NCBI GenBank assembly: GCA_038562375.1
Contig: JBCFAY010000010.1
Span: forward strand, 1 to 64,000
DNA length: 64,000 bases
DNA from: JBCFAY01 sp038562375
Lineage (GTDB): Bacteria > Bacillota > Clostridia > Christensenellales > CAG-138
Reading direction: 5' to 3'
In this document: positions 25,074 through 33,635 of the stretch, piece by piece
How the letters are laid out: every line of letters starts with the position of its first letter
Numbering within the stretch: position 1 is the stretch's first letter
Translations under genes and position numbers: made by a program
The notes under the pieces: model-generated
What the model was told of the DNA's origin: nothing
The model's database searches: none
What the model saw: only the letters and a program-made list of their open reading frames with translations

Positions 25074-25622
25074 ATGGAAAAGTATATCGCGCTTTTGCGC
25101 GGAGTAAATGTTGGCGGCAAGAACAAGGTTCCCATGCCGATTCTGAAAACCGCATTTGAAGAAGCAGGTTTTTTTGATGTTTGCACCTATATTAACAGTG
25201 GAAATGTTATTTTCTCCTCAAAGGAAGACGATATATCGGCATTACAGCAGGCCTGCCGACAGACGATTATCGGTAAATTCCAAATGGACATCCCTGTTGC
25301 CGTCATATCAGCCTCCGATCTGTCGGATGCGCTTTGCAATGCGCCCGAATGGTGGGATAATGACCGTGAATCCAAGAATATTGCCGTTTTCATGATCGCT
25401 CCGGCAGTTGCGGATTCTCTGGTAAAAGAGGTTGGCCTAAATCATGAATATGAAAAGGTTTCAACGTATGGACAGGTAATCTTTTGGTCTGCGGCAATCA
25501 AAACCTTCTCCCGAACGAAATGGTCAAGCATTATTGCGACGCCGGCCTATAGCTGCATTACCATACGCAACGCAAACACAACCAAAAAACTGCTGGAGCT
25601 TTCAAAACCGCAATCATCATAA
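25074..25622 (+). CDS. DUF1697 family protein
   Basis: The 182-residue protein opens with the DUF1697 signature YIALLRGVNVGGKNKVPM, followed by YINSGNVIFSS, a NIAVFM strand and the closing TIRNANTTKKLLEL. The function is unknown; members are widespread single-copy genes in soil and gut bacteria. GAGG lies before the ATG. It follows the fragment of repeat copy F. Confidence 0.9.
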   Translation: MEKYIALLRGVNVGGKNKVPMPILKTAFEEAGFFDVCTYINSGNVIFSSKEDDISALQQACRQTIIGKFQMDIPVAVISASDLSDALCNAPEWWDNDRESKNIAVFMIAPAVADSLVKEVGLNHEYEKVSTYGQVIFWSAAIKTFSRTKWSSIIATPAYSCITIRNANTTKKLLELSKPQSS

Positions 25623-25695
25623 GCAGAAAAACATCTTTTCAAACGGATTTACAGTATATGAAGCCCGACAGATTCCAGTTTTAGGGGGAAAACCG

Positions 25696-26088
25696 ATGAT
25701 GGGGAAAACGATCAAATCTGCGATAGCGGTATTGGCCTGTATATTGATAATCTTCGGCACGGCGGGATGCAGGCCCGCTTCTCCGGCGGCCTACCCTGAG
25801 TATGCCGTCGCGGAGAATAAGGAACTGAATGTAGTTGAGCTGAACTATGGCGGAGTTGTTTTTCGCCCTTACGGGAACATACCCGACAAGTCGCTCAGAG
25901 GAGATCAAATCGGCATCCGGGAAGGCGACCCGGAGAGTAAAATCTGTGAGGTGAAGGGGTATCCGTCCGACGGATGGATCATTGAATACCTCGACGTATT
26001 CATGGGCGGCGGAGATATGCTGTTCAAAGCGACCGGGATAACGGATATTCCCTCCGAACTAACGCAGTACAAGGAATACGAGTACTGA
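25696..26088 (+). CDS. Predicted lipoprotein of unknown function
   Basis: The 130-residue protein has a signal with basic GKTIK, a hydrophobic run (about residues 7-22) and lipobox TAGC (Cys about 25). The mature part of about 105 residues contains NVVELNYGGVVFRPYG and GWIIEYLDVFMGGGDMLFKA, which I cannot assign to a family. AGGGGG lies before two adjacent ATGs. It is the last gene of the island; repeat copy G follows. Confidence 0.75.
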   Translation: MMGKTIKSAIAVLACILIIFGTAGCRPASPAAYPEYAVAENKELNVVELNYGGVVFRPYGNIPDKSLRGDQIGIREGDPESKICEVKGYPSDGWIIEYLDVFMGGGDMLFKATGITDIPSELTQYKEYEY

Positions 26089-26611
26089 AAGCAAGGGCGG
26101 ATATGGGCGGGATTTAAAGAGCGTCAAAAGGCAAAATCACTGAACCTCAACTGATCGGACAGCCTGAAATTCAGGTTGTTTGTAAACATGCGGACAAACA
26201 GGAACCAATCCGTAAACCGGTATACGATAAGGCGCCGTACGATGTTGGTTTTACAGGCGCCTTATATAGGATCCCTTGCGGTTTGTTTCCGCCGCTGTCC
26301 ATCGACAAAGGGTTAAGAAAGCTCCGGGCCTGCAATGAAAACTTGCTTGGACCTTTTCCCATTGATTTACAAAATGGAACCCGGTAAACGCCGGTAATCG
26401 GCAGAGCAGCAATCGTGCGATCCCATTCGCCGGGGGATTTCCTTCTAAAAGTCCATCTAAAGCAAGATGCTTGAATGCGGGCGTTATCGGCTCCCGATTT
26501 ATCGCCGCGCGCCCGCCCGCGAAAATCCCGGTGAGGAAAGGGGTGCAATTTGCCCGGCGGGGCGTTATACTGTTGAAGAATCATTTTGCATTGGAAGCCG
26601 GGTGTTTTGAT
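26089..26611. other. Non-coding right edge of the island
   Basis: It holds repeat copy G, a 10-bp hairpin ATAAGGCGCC/GGCGCCTTAT at 26227-26265 and, from about 26500, GC-rich sequence with a TATACT -10 near 26565 for the kinase gene. No supported open frame. The shift back to core-like GC content happens here. Confidence 0.6.
26148..26215 (+). repeat. Island intergenic repeat, copy G
   Basis: Degenerate copy: ATCGGACAGCCTG, CAGGTTGTTTGTAAACATGC, GGACAAACAGGAACC. It marks the right boundary of the repeat-bearing region. Confidence 0.65.
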
Positions 26612-27475
26612 ATGCCACAACAAAAGAGGATCGCCGCCATTCACGATATTTCCTGCTTTGGGAAATGCTCGCTGACCGTCGCGCTTCCCATCCTGTCGGC
26701 GGCGGGAGTGGAAGCGAGCGTTATACCGACCGCGGTGCTTTCCACCCATACGGGCGGATTCGCCGGGTTTACCTACCGCGACCTTTCGGAGGACATCCTG
26801 CCCATCGCCGAGCACTGGCAGGGGCTGGGCCTCGCGTTCGACGCGATCTATACCGGGTTTTTGGGCTCGTTCGCGCAGATCGATATCGTCTCGGAGGTGT
26901 TCGACCGGTTGAAATCGCCGGATACGCTGATCCTCGTCGATCCCGTGATGGCGGACAACGGCGTGCTGTATAAGACGTTCCCGAAGAACTTTCCCGAGGG
27001 CATGAAAAAGCTCTGCGCGCGCGCGGACGTCATCGTGCCCAACATCACGGAGGCTTCGCTGCTGCTCGGCATTCCCTATCGGGAGGGACCTTATACGAGG
27101 GAGTACATCCGGGGGATCCTCGAGGGGCTTTGCGCGCTCGGCCCGCGCCGCGCGGTGCTCACCGGCGTATATTACGACGAGAGCTGCCTCGGCGCGGCGG
27201 TGTACGACCGGGAAACCGGAGCGTTCCACGAGGCGTTCGCGCAAAAGATCTCGGGGATCTACCACGGCACGGGGGACGTGTTCGCAAGCGCGCTGCTCGC
27301 GGGGCTGATGAGCGGGTTGGACCTGACGGGGGCGGCGCAGATCGCGGCCGACTTTACGGCCAAGAGCATCGCGCGCACCAGGGCGGCGGGGACCGACGTG
27401 CGGTTCGGCGTGAATTTCGAGGCGGGGCTTTTGGATCTCGCCATGCGGCTCAGGGCGGGAAAAACCGGAGAATAA
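26612..27475 (+). CDS. pdxY: Pyridoxamine/pyridoxal kinase
   Basis: The 287-residue PfkB/ribokinase-like kinase starts RIAAIHDISCFGKCSLTVALP, the usual PdxK/PdxY opening. It has STHTGGFAGFT, the NITEASLLLG region and the catalytic GTGDVFASALLAG near residue 225 with the Asp base. It phosphorylates B6 vitamers in the PLP salvage pathway. The start ATG was chosen because it begins the conserved domain; the upstream 47 codons of open frame are not conserved-looking and cross the promoter. Confidence 0.9.
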   Translation: MPQQKRIAAIHDISCFGKCSLTVALPILSAAGVEASVIPTAVLSTHTGGFAGFTYRDLSEDILPIAEHWQGLGLAFDAIYTGFLGSFAQIDIVSEVFDRLKSPDTLILVDPVMADNGVLYKTFPKNFPEGMKKLCARADVIVPNITEASLLLGIPYREGPYTREYIRGILEGLCALGPRRAVLTGVYYDESCLGAAVYDRETGAFHEAFAQKISGIYHGTGDVFASALLAGLMSGLDLTGAAQIAADFTAKSIARTRAAGTDVRFGVNFEAGLLDLAMRLRAGKTGE

Positions 27476-27536
27476 GCGCCCTTCCCGCGGCGCGATGCGC
27501 CGTGATGTGCAGTGATGAGATGAATGAAAAAAACCA

Positions 27537-27568
27537 GGCCGGGCGGTTTTGAACCGCCCGGCCTTTTA
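27537..27568. terminator. Bidirectional terminator between pdxY and the malic enzyme gene
   Basis: A 12-bp stem GGCCGGGCGGTT/AACCGCCCGGCC with a 3-nt loop has a T-rich tail on both strands (CTTTTATTTT on plus, TGGTTTTTTT on minus). Confidence 0.9.
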
Positions 27569-27588
27569 TTTTGGATAGAACCGTCGCC

Positions 27589-28764
27589 TTAGATCCTCGC
27601 CACGCCGCTTTCACGCGCGGCCTTGGCGACCGCCGCCGCCACGGTCTTGCCCACGCGCGGATCGAACGCTTTGGGGATCACGTAATCCGCCGAGAGTTCC
27701 TCGTCGGAAATAAGGCCCGCGAGCGCGTACGCGGCCGCGAGCTTCATCGTATCGTTGATGTCCGAGGCGCGCACGTCGAACGTTCCGCGGAAGATGCCCG
27801 GGAACGCGAGCACGTTGTTGACCTGGTTGGGATAATCGCTCCTGCCGGTGGCGATGACCTTCGCGCCGCCCGCCTTCGCGTCGTCCGGGAAGATCTCGGG
27901 CGTCGGGTTGGCGCAGGCGAATATGACTGCGTCCTTCGCCATGGTTTTGACCATATCGGTCGTGACCATGCCCGGAGCGGAAACGCCGACGAACACGTCC
28001 GCGCCCACGAGCGCGTCCGCAAGGGAGCCTTTCTTTTGGCCGAGGTTCGTGACCTTCGCCATCTCGTCCTTGATCGGGTTCATCCCATTCGGGCGGCCCT
28101 CGTAGACGATGCCGTTGCGGTCGCAGAGGATCACGTCTTTAAAGCCGTCGCTCAAAAGGAGCTTGGTGATCGAGATCGCCGCGGCGCCCGCGCCGTTTAG
28201 GACGATCCTTACGTTTTCCTTCTTCTTGCCGACGACCCGGAGCGCGTTCACGAGGCCCGCGAGCGTGACCACGGCGGTGCCGTGCTGGTCGTCGTGGAAG
28301 ATCGGGATATCGCATTTTTCCTTGAGCTTGCGCTCGATCTCGAAGCAGCGCGGAGCGGCGATGTCCTCGAGGTTGACGCCGCCGAACGAGCCGGAGATCA
28401 TGTAGATCGTGTTGACGATATCGTCCACGTCCTTGCTCTTGATGCACAGCGGGAACGCGTCGACGTCGCCGAAGGCTTTAAAGAGCACGCATTTGCCCTC
28501 CATGACGGGCATGCCGGCTTCGGGGCCGATATCGCCGAGGCCGAGGACCGCCGTGCCGTCGGTTACCACGAGGCACATGTTCCAGCGGCGCGTAAGCTCA
28601 TAGCTCAGGTCCACGTCCTTCTGGATCTCGAGGCAGGGCTGCGCCACGCCGGGGGTATACGCGAGGGAGAGGTCTTCGCGGGTTGCGACCGGCACGGTCG
28701 CGATCACTTCGATTTTGCCCTTCCATTCTTTGTGCAGGCGAAGGGATTCCTTTGCGTAGTCCAT
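27589..28764 (-). CDS. NAD(P)-dependent malic enzyme
   Basis: The 391-residue short-form malic enzyme decarboxylates malate to pyruvate. It has LAYTPGVAQPCLEI, the TDGTAVLGLGDIGP motif, FHDDQHGTAVV with metal ligands, and the nucleotide site NGAGAAAISI. The ATG follows GGAG at good spacing. In an anaerobe it can supply NAD(P)H and pyruvate. The malate-type residue in the LDH homologue at 6.2-7.2 kb makes a link between the two worth noting. Confidence 0.93.
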   Translation of the reverse strand: MDYAKESLRLHKEWKGKIEVIATVPVATREDLSLAYTPGVAQPCLEIQKDVDLSYELTRRWNMCLVVTDGTAVLGLGDIGPEAGMPVMEGKCVLFKAFGDVDAFPLCIKSKDVDDIVNTIYMISGSFGGVNLEDIAAPRCFEIERKLKEKCDIPIFHDDQHGTAVVTLAGLVNALRVVGKKKENVRIVLNGAGAAAISITKLLLSDGFKDVILCDRNGIVYEGRPNGMNPIKDEMAKVTNLGQKKGSLADALVGADVFVGVSAPGMVTTDMVKTMAKDAVIFACANPTPEIFPDDAKAGGAKVIATGRSDYPNQVNNVLAFPGIFRGTFDVRASDINDTMKLAAAYALAGLISDEELSADYVIPKAFDPRVGKTVAAAVAKAARESGVARI

Positions 28765-29177
28765 AGTTCGCTCCTTCAAAAAAAGTAATATTTCGTATCT
28801 CTGCGCGCGGGCCTTGCTCAAAAAGGGACGAAGCCCGCGCAAACAGGATAGTCACAAGGGTTGATTCCGGCGGCGGACGCATCGGCGCCGTTTGCGGCTC
28901 ATGAAAGCCTGTTTTTTGATTGTAATATGAATAGCAAGCGTTGTCTATGGGCGCAAGCCCCATCTAAAAAAAATTAATGGCCCGATATGCAATATACCGG
29001 TGGAATCACGTCAATACCATGGTTATAACGGGGACGATTGCTCGCAAATCCATACATATGCTCGTATTTGCAGTATCCATATGCAATCATACGGATTGGG
29101 AAATTCATCCTCCGCCGGGACCGGGGACGAAGCGGCGGCACGGACCGGGCCCCTTCAGCCCGGGCGCGCAAATCGGC
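28765..29177. other. Intergenic region upstream of malic enzyme and the metallopeptidase
   Basis: It carries divergent promoters. A stretch around 28970-29110 is AT-rich relative to its surroundings with repeated CATATGC-like words (CATACATATGC, CCATATGCAATC), which may be regulator sites. No supported gene. Confidence 0.45.
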
Positions 29178-29205
29178 TTGCCAAGTGCCGCGGGCAAGGT
29201 ATACT
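29178..29205 (+). promoter_or_regulatory. Promoter of the YgjP-like peptidase gene, placed for a leaderless transcript
   Basis: TTGCCA, a 16-bp spacer, TATACT, then 6 nt (GGAATC) to the ATG; no Shine-Dalgarno is possible. Confidence 0.65.
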
Positions 29206-29211
29206 GGAATC

Positions 29212-29937
29212 ATGAGTATGAGGGGTTTGAAGGATACGGGCGCGGGCTTCCCCGGGAAAGGCCCGCAGGTGAGGATCGATCGGCTGCTGCGCTGTGACCG
29301 CAAGAGCATCGGCCTGGTCGTGGAACGGGACGGCTCGCTGACCGTGCGCGCGCCCAAGCGGGCGGGCATGGGCGCGATCGACGAGGCGGTCCGCGTCAAG
29401 GCGGAGTGGATCCTCCATAAGCAGGAGCAAAGCCGCGGACGGCTGCTGATGCATCCCCGGCACGGATACGGCGAGGGCGAGCGGTTTGAATACCTGGGCG
29501 CGCTTTATCCGCTTGCGCTCAGCAGCGGCGCGAAAGGCGTCGCGCTCGTGGGGGGCGGGCTCGTCGCGCCCGCGGGCGCGGCAGACAAAATCCGCGATAA
29601 GGTCTGCGTCTGGTATAAACTTGAGGCGCGCCGCGTGATGGAGGAAAGACTGAGCCTATACTGCGCCCGCATGGGCGTATCCTGCCGTGCGTTCCGCCTT
29701 TCCGGCGCGCGGACGCGGTGGGGTTCGTGCAGCGCGTCCGGCGGAATCAGCCTGAATTGGCGGCTCGTCGCCGCGCCTGTGAACGTGATCGATTACGTGG
29801 TGGTGCATGAGCTTTCGCATCTATTTTATCTCGACCATTCCGCGGCTTTCTGGAAAACCGTCGAGCAGGCGCTGCCCGATTATCGCCGGCTGCGCGCGTG
29901 GCTCAAGGAACATCAGGCGCTTCTCGAGTGCTTTTGA
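29212..29937 (+). CDS. YgjP-like (DUF45) zinc metallopeptidase domain protein
   Basis: The 241-residue protein has the DUF45/YgjP core: TRWGSCSASGGISLNW near residue 165, YVVVHELSHLFYLDHSAAFW with the zinc-binding HExxH (HELSH), then WKTVEQALPDYRRLRAWL. Related proteins are called SprT-like or M48 peptidases, but substrates are unknown. The ATG has only 6 nt between it and a TATACT -10. A second ATG two codons later is an alternative start. Confidence 0.87.
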   Translation: MSMRGLKDTGAGFPGKGPQVRIDRLLRCDRKSIGLVVERDGSLTVRAPKRAGMGAIDEAVRVKAEWILHKQEQSRGRLLMHPRHGYGEGERFEYLGALYPLALSSGAKGVALVGGGLVAPAGAADKIRDKVCVWYKLEARRVMEERLSLYCARMGVSCRAFRLSGARTRWGSCSASGGISLNWRLVAAPVNVIDYVVVHELSHLFYLDHSAAFWKTVEQALPDYRRLRAWLKEHQALLECF

Positions 29938-29972
29938 GCGCGGCGGGGCAACAGGGCATTGGCTTATCGCGT

Positions 29973-29999
29973 AAAGGACGGCCGTTCCGGCCGTCCTTT
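29973..29999. terminator. Hairpin shared by the peptidase gene and the convergent 53-residue gene
   Basis: Perfect 12-bp stem AAAGGACGGCCG/CGGCCGTCCTTT with a 3-nt loop; the T tails are short on both strands. Confidence 0.65.
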
Positions 30000-30019
30000 A
30001 TCGCCGGGAGACGACGCCG

Positions 30020-30181
30020 CTAAATGCGGTCGACCAGCTCGTCCATCTCCCTCTTGGTGCGCACGCGGCGCGCCCTTTCAAGGATCGCTTCCTTGCTCGA
30101 ATCCGGCATCGACGAAAACCGGTTCATCGCGTCCATGTTCCGCGCAAGGGACATCAAAAATCCCTGCGGCATTTCAGTCAT
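30020..30181 (-). CDS. Conserved small protein (53 residues)
   Basis: GAGGTG precedes an ATG that opens a 53-codon frame: MPQGFLMSLARNMDAMNRF, then S-x2-SKEAILERARRV and TKREMDELVDRI. The pattern (PxGFxMxLAxNxxAM-xF followed by an amphipathic helix and a K-x-EM ending) matches a family of very short Bacillota proteins that I know only as hypothetical. Proper ribosome site, sensible amino-acid composition and a terminator hairpin downstream support it as real. Confidence 0.75.
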   Translation of the reverse strand: MTEMPQGFLMSLARNMDAMNRFSSMPDSSKEAILERARRVRTKREMDELVDRI

Positions 30182-30561
30182 ATGCGTTCACCTCGTTCAA
30201 AGTATGCGGCGCTTTGGGCGATCTTATGCCCGGCGCGGCGGAGCTCGCCCGCATGGCGGCTTTTCGGATTTCCGATGCGAATCAGAACGCATAACAAAAA
30301 CGCCGCCCGCGTGAAAAGCGCGCAGATGGGCCTTTTCGCGCCCCCGGCTCGCCTTGACAGGGGTGGCAAATGTTGTTACACTTTGAACGGATTGTCGGAG
30401 CGTTTCCGCCGCCGTGCAGGGGCGGTTTCCCGATAATCGATCGAAGTTTTTCAACGTTCACTTTTCCAAATTGGAAGACGATCGCCGTTGTGAAGCGAAC
30501 TTTTTCAGCGACGTATGCTCGCGTGATAAAAGGCATGGGCGATCGATGAGAGAGTTTGCCC
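30182..30561. other. Leader region upstream of the HAD mutase-like gene
   Basis: It contains the promoter described separately at 30354-30382 and a leader of about 170 nt before the next start codon. No supported open frame. Confidence 0.55.
30354..30382 (+). promoter_or_regulatory. Promoter upstream of the HAD gene and tkt
   Basis: Perfect TTGACA, 17-bp spacer, TACACT. Confidence 0.7.
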
Positions 30562-31257
30562 ATGCGTTTGGATTTACCCGAAGGTCTGATGGGGATGGTG
30601 TTCGATCTGGACGGCGTGATCGTCGACAGCGAGCCCGTCCATATGGAACTGCTCAACGGCATATGCGCGCCCTACGGGCCGTGGATGTCTTGGGAGGAAT
30701 ATGTGCCGCTGATCGGCGGGACCGACGGCGACGTCTCGCGGTATCTTGCCGAGCGCTGCAACCTGCCGTTTCCCGGCGAGGAGCTGCTGTGGCGCTACCA
30801 CGAGCTGCTCGCGGGGCTCGGCGAGGACGCTCTCCCCGCGATCCCGGGGGTCGAGCGCCTGATGCGCGCGCTGCTATCGCAGGGGATCGCGCTTGCCGTG
30901 GCGTCCGCCTCCTCGAAGATCAACATCGCCAAATCCCTCCGCTCGGCAGGAGTGGAGCACCTGATCCGCGCGAGGGTCAGCGGCGAGGATGTAAAAAGGA
31001 CCAAGCCCGCGCCGGACGTTTATCTTGCGGCGCTTGCGCAGCTTGATCTCCCCGCGGGCGCATGCGCCGCGATCGAGGATACGGCTGTCGGCGTGGCGGC
31101 GGCGAAGGCCGCGGGGCTGTATACGATCGGGTTTATCAACCCGCACTCCGGCAACCAGGATCTTTCCGGGGCGGACCGCGTGATCCGCGCGCTCGACGAG
31201 CTGATGGCGGAGGACCCCAAGAAGATGCGCGATCGGCCGGGAATCCGGGAACAATAG
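30562..31257 (+). CDS. HAD-superfamily phosphatase / beta-phosphoglucomutase-like
   Basis: The 231-residue protein has motif I FDLDGVIVDSEPVH (about residues 14-27), motif II VASAS, the Lys in KRTKPAPDVYL and motif IV IEDTAVGVAAAKAAG. The EP after motif I and the EDTAVGV loop are typical of the beta-PGM/GS1-like clade, which isomerises or dephosphorylates sugar phosphates. It is 67 bp upstream of transketolase and probably co-transcribed. A TTG 6 nt upstream is an alternative start. Confidence 0.87.
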   Translation: MRLDLPEGLMGMVFDLDGVIVDSEPVHMELLNGICAPYGPWMSWEEYVPLIGGTDGDVSRYLAERCNLPFPGEELLWRYHELLAGLGEDALPAIPGVERLMRALLSQGIALAVASASSKINIAKSLRSAGVEHLIRARVSGEDVKRTKPAPDVYLAALAQLDLPAGACAAIEDTAVGVAAAKAAGLYTIGFINPHSGNQDLSGADRVIRALDELMAEDPKKMRDRPGIREQ

Positions 31258-31324
31258 ATTCGACTCAGACGCGGCTCGGCCGCGATGCGGTTTGGAATTT
31301 TAAAGGATTAAGGGAGGAGCTACC

Positions 31325-33304
31325 ATGACTTCGAAGGAACAACAGGCCGTCACCGCGATCCGCACGCTCGCGATCGACGCGGTCACCAAGGCCAACAGCG
31401 GCCATCCCGGGGTGGCGCTGGGCGCAGCGCCGACGGCCTACGCTCTGTGGCGGCAGATGAAGCACAATCCGGCAAACGCGAAGTGGAACGCGCGCGACCG
31501 CTTCGTGCTCTCCTGCGGGCACGCGTCCGCGCTCGAGTATTCGCTTTTGCACTTCTTCGGCTTCGGCGTGACGATCGAGGACATGAAGCAGTTCCGCCAA
31601 TGGGGCGGCATCACCCCCGGCCATCCCGAGCACGGGCTGACGCCCGGCGTCGAGATGACGACCGGGCCGCTCGGCCAGGGCTTTGCCTCGGCGGTCGGCA
31701 TGGCGATGGCAGAGGCGCACATGGCGGCGCGCTTCAATAAAGATGGTTTCCCGGTCGTGGACAACTACACCTACGTGCTCATGGGCGACGGCTGCATGAT
31801 GGAGGGCGTCTCGAGCGAGGCCGCCTCGGTCGCCGGTTCCTTCGGCCTGGGCAAGCTCATCGCGCTCTACGACAGCAACAACATCACCATCGAGGGCTGC
31901 ACGGACATGACCTTCTGCGAGGACGTGGGCGCGCGCTTTGCGGCCTACGGCTGGCAGGTGCTGCGCGTCGGGGACGGCGAGGATATCGAGGCCGTCGAAT
32001 CGGCGCTCGCGCAGGCCAAGGCCGAAACGGGCAAGCCGAGCCTCATCATCGTGCGCACCGAGATCGGCTACAAGTCGCCGGTGGCGGGCATGGCCAAAGC
32101 GCACGGCGAAGCGCTGAGCGCGGAGGACGTATTAAAGACCAAGGCCGCGCTCGGCTGGCCGTACACCGAGCCATTCGAGATCCCATCGGAGGTCTACGCG
32201 CATTTTGAGGAGCTGAAGAAGGGCTTCGCAGAGAAGGAAAAGGAATGGAACGCGCTGTTTGCAGCGTACGAGAAGGCCTATCCCGAGGATGCGCGCGCGT
32301 ATCGCCTCTGGCATGCCGAAAAGCTCCCGTTCGACCTTGAAAACGACGCGGATTTCTGGAAGTTTGAAAAGAAGATGGCCACGCGTTCGGCGTCGGGCGA
32401 GCTGTTGAACCGCCTCGCGGCGCGCATGGAGAATTTTATCGGCGGCAGCGCCGACCTCGCGCCCTCCGTCAAGAGCACGCTCAAGGACAAGGGGCAGTTC
32501 GGGATCGACAATTACGCGGGCCGCAACATCCCCTTCGGCGTGCGCGAGTTCGCGATGGCCGCGATCAGCAACGGCATATCGCTCTACGGCGGCCTGTACG
32601 CCTACTGCGCGACGTTCTTCACGTTTATGGATTACCTCAAGCCCGCCCTGCGCCTCTGTGCGCTGATGGGGCTTCCGGTGCTGTACATCTTCACGCACGA
32701 CAGCATCGGCGTGGGCGAGGACGGGCCGACGCATCAGCCTGTCGAGCATCTCGTCTCCGCGCGGGCGATCCCCAACAACATCGTGTTCCGCCCGGCGGAC
32801 GCGCGGGAGACCGCGGCGGGCTACGTGACCTGGCTCAATGCAAAGGGGCCGACGTGCCTCGTGCTCTCGCGGCAGGACCTGCCGCTGCTGGAAAATTCCG
32901 GCCCGGCGGCATTGAAGGGCGGGTACGTGCTGCGCGACGCGAAGGGCAAGCCGGACGTGATCCTCATGGGTTCCGGCTCCGAGGTGGAGCTGTGCGTAAA
33001 GGCTGCCGATATCCTTGAAGCGGAAGGCGTCAAGGCGCGGGTCGTCTCCATGCCGAGCTTCGAGCTTTTCCAGGCGCAGGACGAGGCGTACAGAAAGAGC
33101 GTTCTGCCTGCCCAAATCACGGCGCGCGTCGCCGTCGAGGCGGGATCGAGCTACAGCTGGCATAAATACGTGGGCCTCGAGGGCAGGATCGTCGGCATCG
33201 ATCATTTCGGCGCGTCCGCGCCCGCGAAGGTCCTCTTCGAGAAATTCGGCTTCACGGCTGAAAACGTCGTGGCCGCCGCCAAGAGCGCGCTCAAGCGTTC
33301 GTAA
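31325..33304 (+). CDS. tkt: Transketolase
   Basis: The full-length, single-chain 659-residue transketolase exchanges two-carbon units between sugar phosphates in the pentose phosphate pathway. It has the N-terminal GHPGVALGAAPTAYALW, the TPP motif GDGCMMEGVSSEAASVAG...N, the HDSIGVGEDGPTHQPVEHL loop and the C-terminal domain. Many Clostridia split this enzyme in two; here it is fused. AGGGAGGAG precedes the ATG. Confidence 0.97.
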   Translation: MTSKEQQAVTAIRTLAIDAVTKANSGHPGVALGAAPTAYALWRQMKHNPANAKWNARDRFVLSCGHASALEYSLLHFFGFGVTIEDMKQFRQWGGITPGHPEHGLTPGVEMTTGPLGQGFASAVGMAMAEAHMAARFNKDGFPVVDNYTYVLMGDGCMMEGVSSEAASVAGSFGLGKLIALYDSNNITIEGCTDMTFCEDVGARFAAYGWQVLRVGDGEDIEAVESALAQAKAETGKPSLIIVRTEIGYKSPVAGMAKAHGEALSAEDVLKTKAALGWPYTEPFEIPSEVYAHFEELKKGFAEKEKEWNALFAAYEKAYPEDARAYRLWHAEKLPFDLENDADFWKFEKKMATRSASGELLNRLAARMENFIGGSADLAPSVKSTLKDKGQFGIDNYAGRNIPFGVREFAMAAISNGISLYGGLYAYCATFFTFMDYLKPALRLCALMGLPVLYIFTHDSIGVGEDGPTHQPVEHLVSARAIPNNIVFRPADARETAAGYVTWLNAKGPTCLVLSRQDLPLLENSGPAALKGGYVLRDAKGKPDVILMGSGSEVELCVKAADILEAEGVKARVVSMPSFELFQAQDEAYRKSVLPAQITARVAVEAGSSYSWHKYVGLEGRIVGIDHFGASAPAKVLFEKFGFTAENVVAAAKSALKRS

Positions 33305-33343
33305 GCGGCCGGAGCGTCGGCGATCCTGGCCCGGCAGTTTTTC

Positions 33344-33535
33344 TTATAAAGCTATAAAAAGCCCGGCGTCGGGGTCTTCCTCCGTTTGACGCCGGGCTTT
33401 TTTTCTGTTGTACGCGTCCTGCCGTTCCGCCTTTCGCGTCACCGGCCGGAGCGCGCCCCAGGTGACGCGCTTCTTCGCGTCGAGCGCCTTGCGCGCACTT
33501 TTGGCGAGCTTTTCCCGCGGGATAAACTTCTGCAC
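33344..33535 (-). CDS. Conserved small basic protein (63 residues)
   Basis: A short, strongly basic protein: KFIPREKLAKSARKALDAKK, RVTWGALRPVTRKAER and DAYNRKKARR. This matches a short Bacillota family I know only as hypothetical (K-F-P-R-x-K-x-S-K-x-A-R-x3-D ... PVTRKxE ... YNRKK). The last 15 or so codons lie inside a strong terminator hairpin, so the real conserved protein may end near NRKKARR and the extra residues are read through the stem. AAGGAGGA lies upstream of the ATG. Confidence 0.75.
   Translation of the reverse strand: MQKFIPREKLAKSARKALDAKKRVTWGALRPVTRKAERQDAYNRKKARRQTEEDPDAGLFIAL
33356..33404. terminator. Bidirectional terminator of tkt, embedded in the 3' end of the small basic gene
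   Basis: Stem AAAGCCCGGCGTC/GACGCCGGGCTTT (13 bp) with a T run on the plus strand (seven T) and CTTTTTAT on the minus strand. Confidence 0.9.
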
Positions 33536-33635
33536 GGATCCTTCCTCCTTTATCGACGGTTTCGAACCCTTTTTCGCGGCGCTTCGCCGCCTTGTTCTAT
33601 TTTACCCGGATACGCGGCTATCGTGCGCGCGGCTT

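Noticed and set aside
16333..26215. Classical integron attC sites
   Set aside because: I looked for the RYYYAAC and GTTRRRY core sites at the ends of each repeat copy and did not find a consistent pair; no integrase gene is in the window. The arrangement is cassette-like, but the sites are not recognisable attC.
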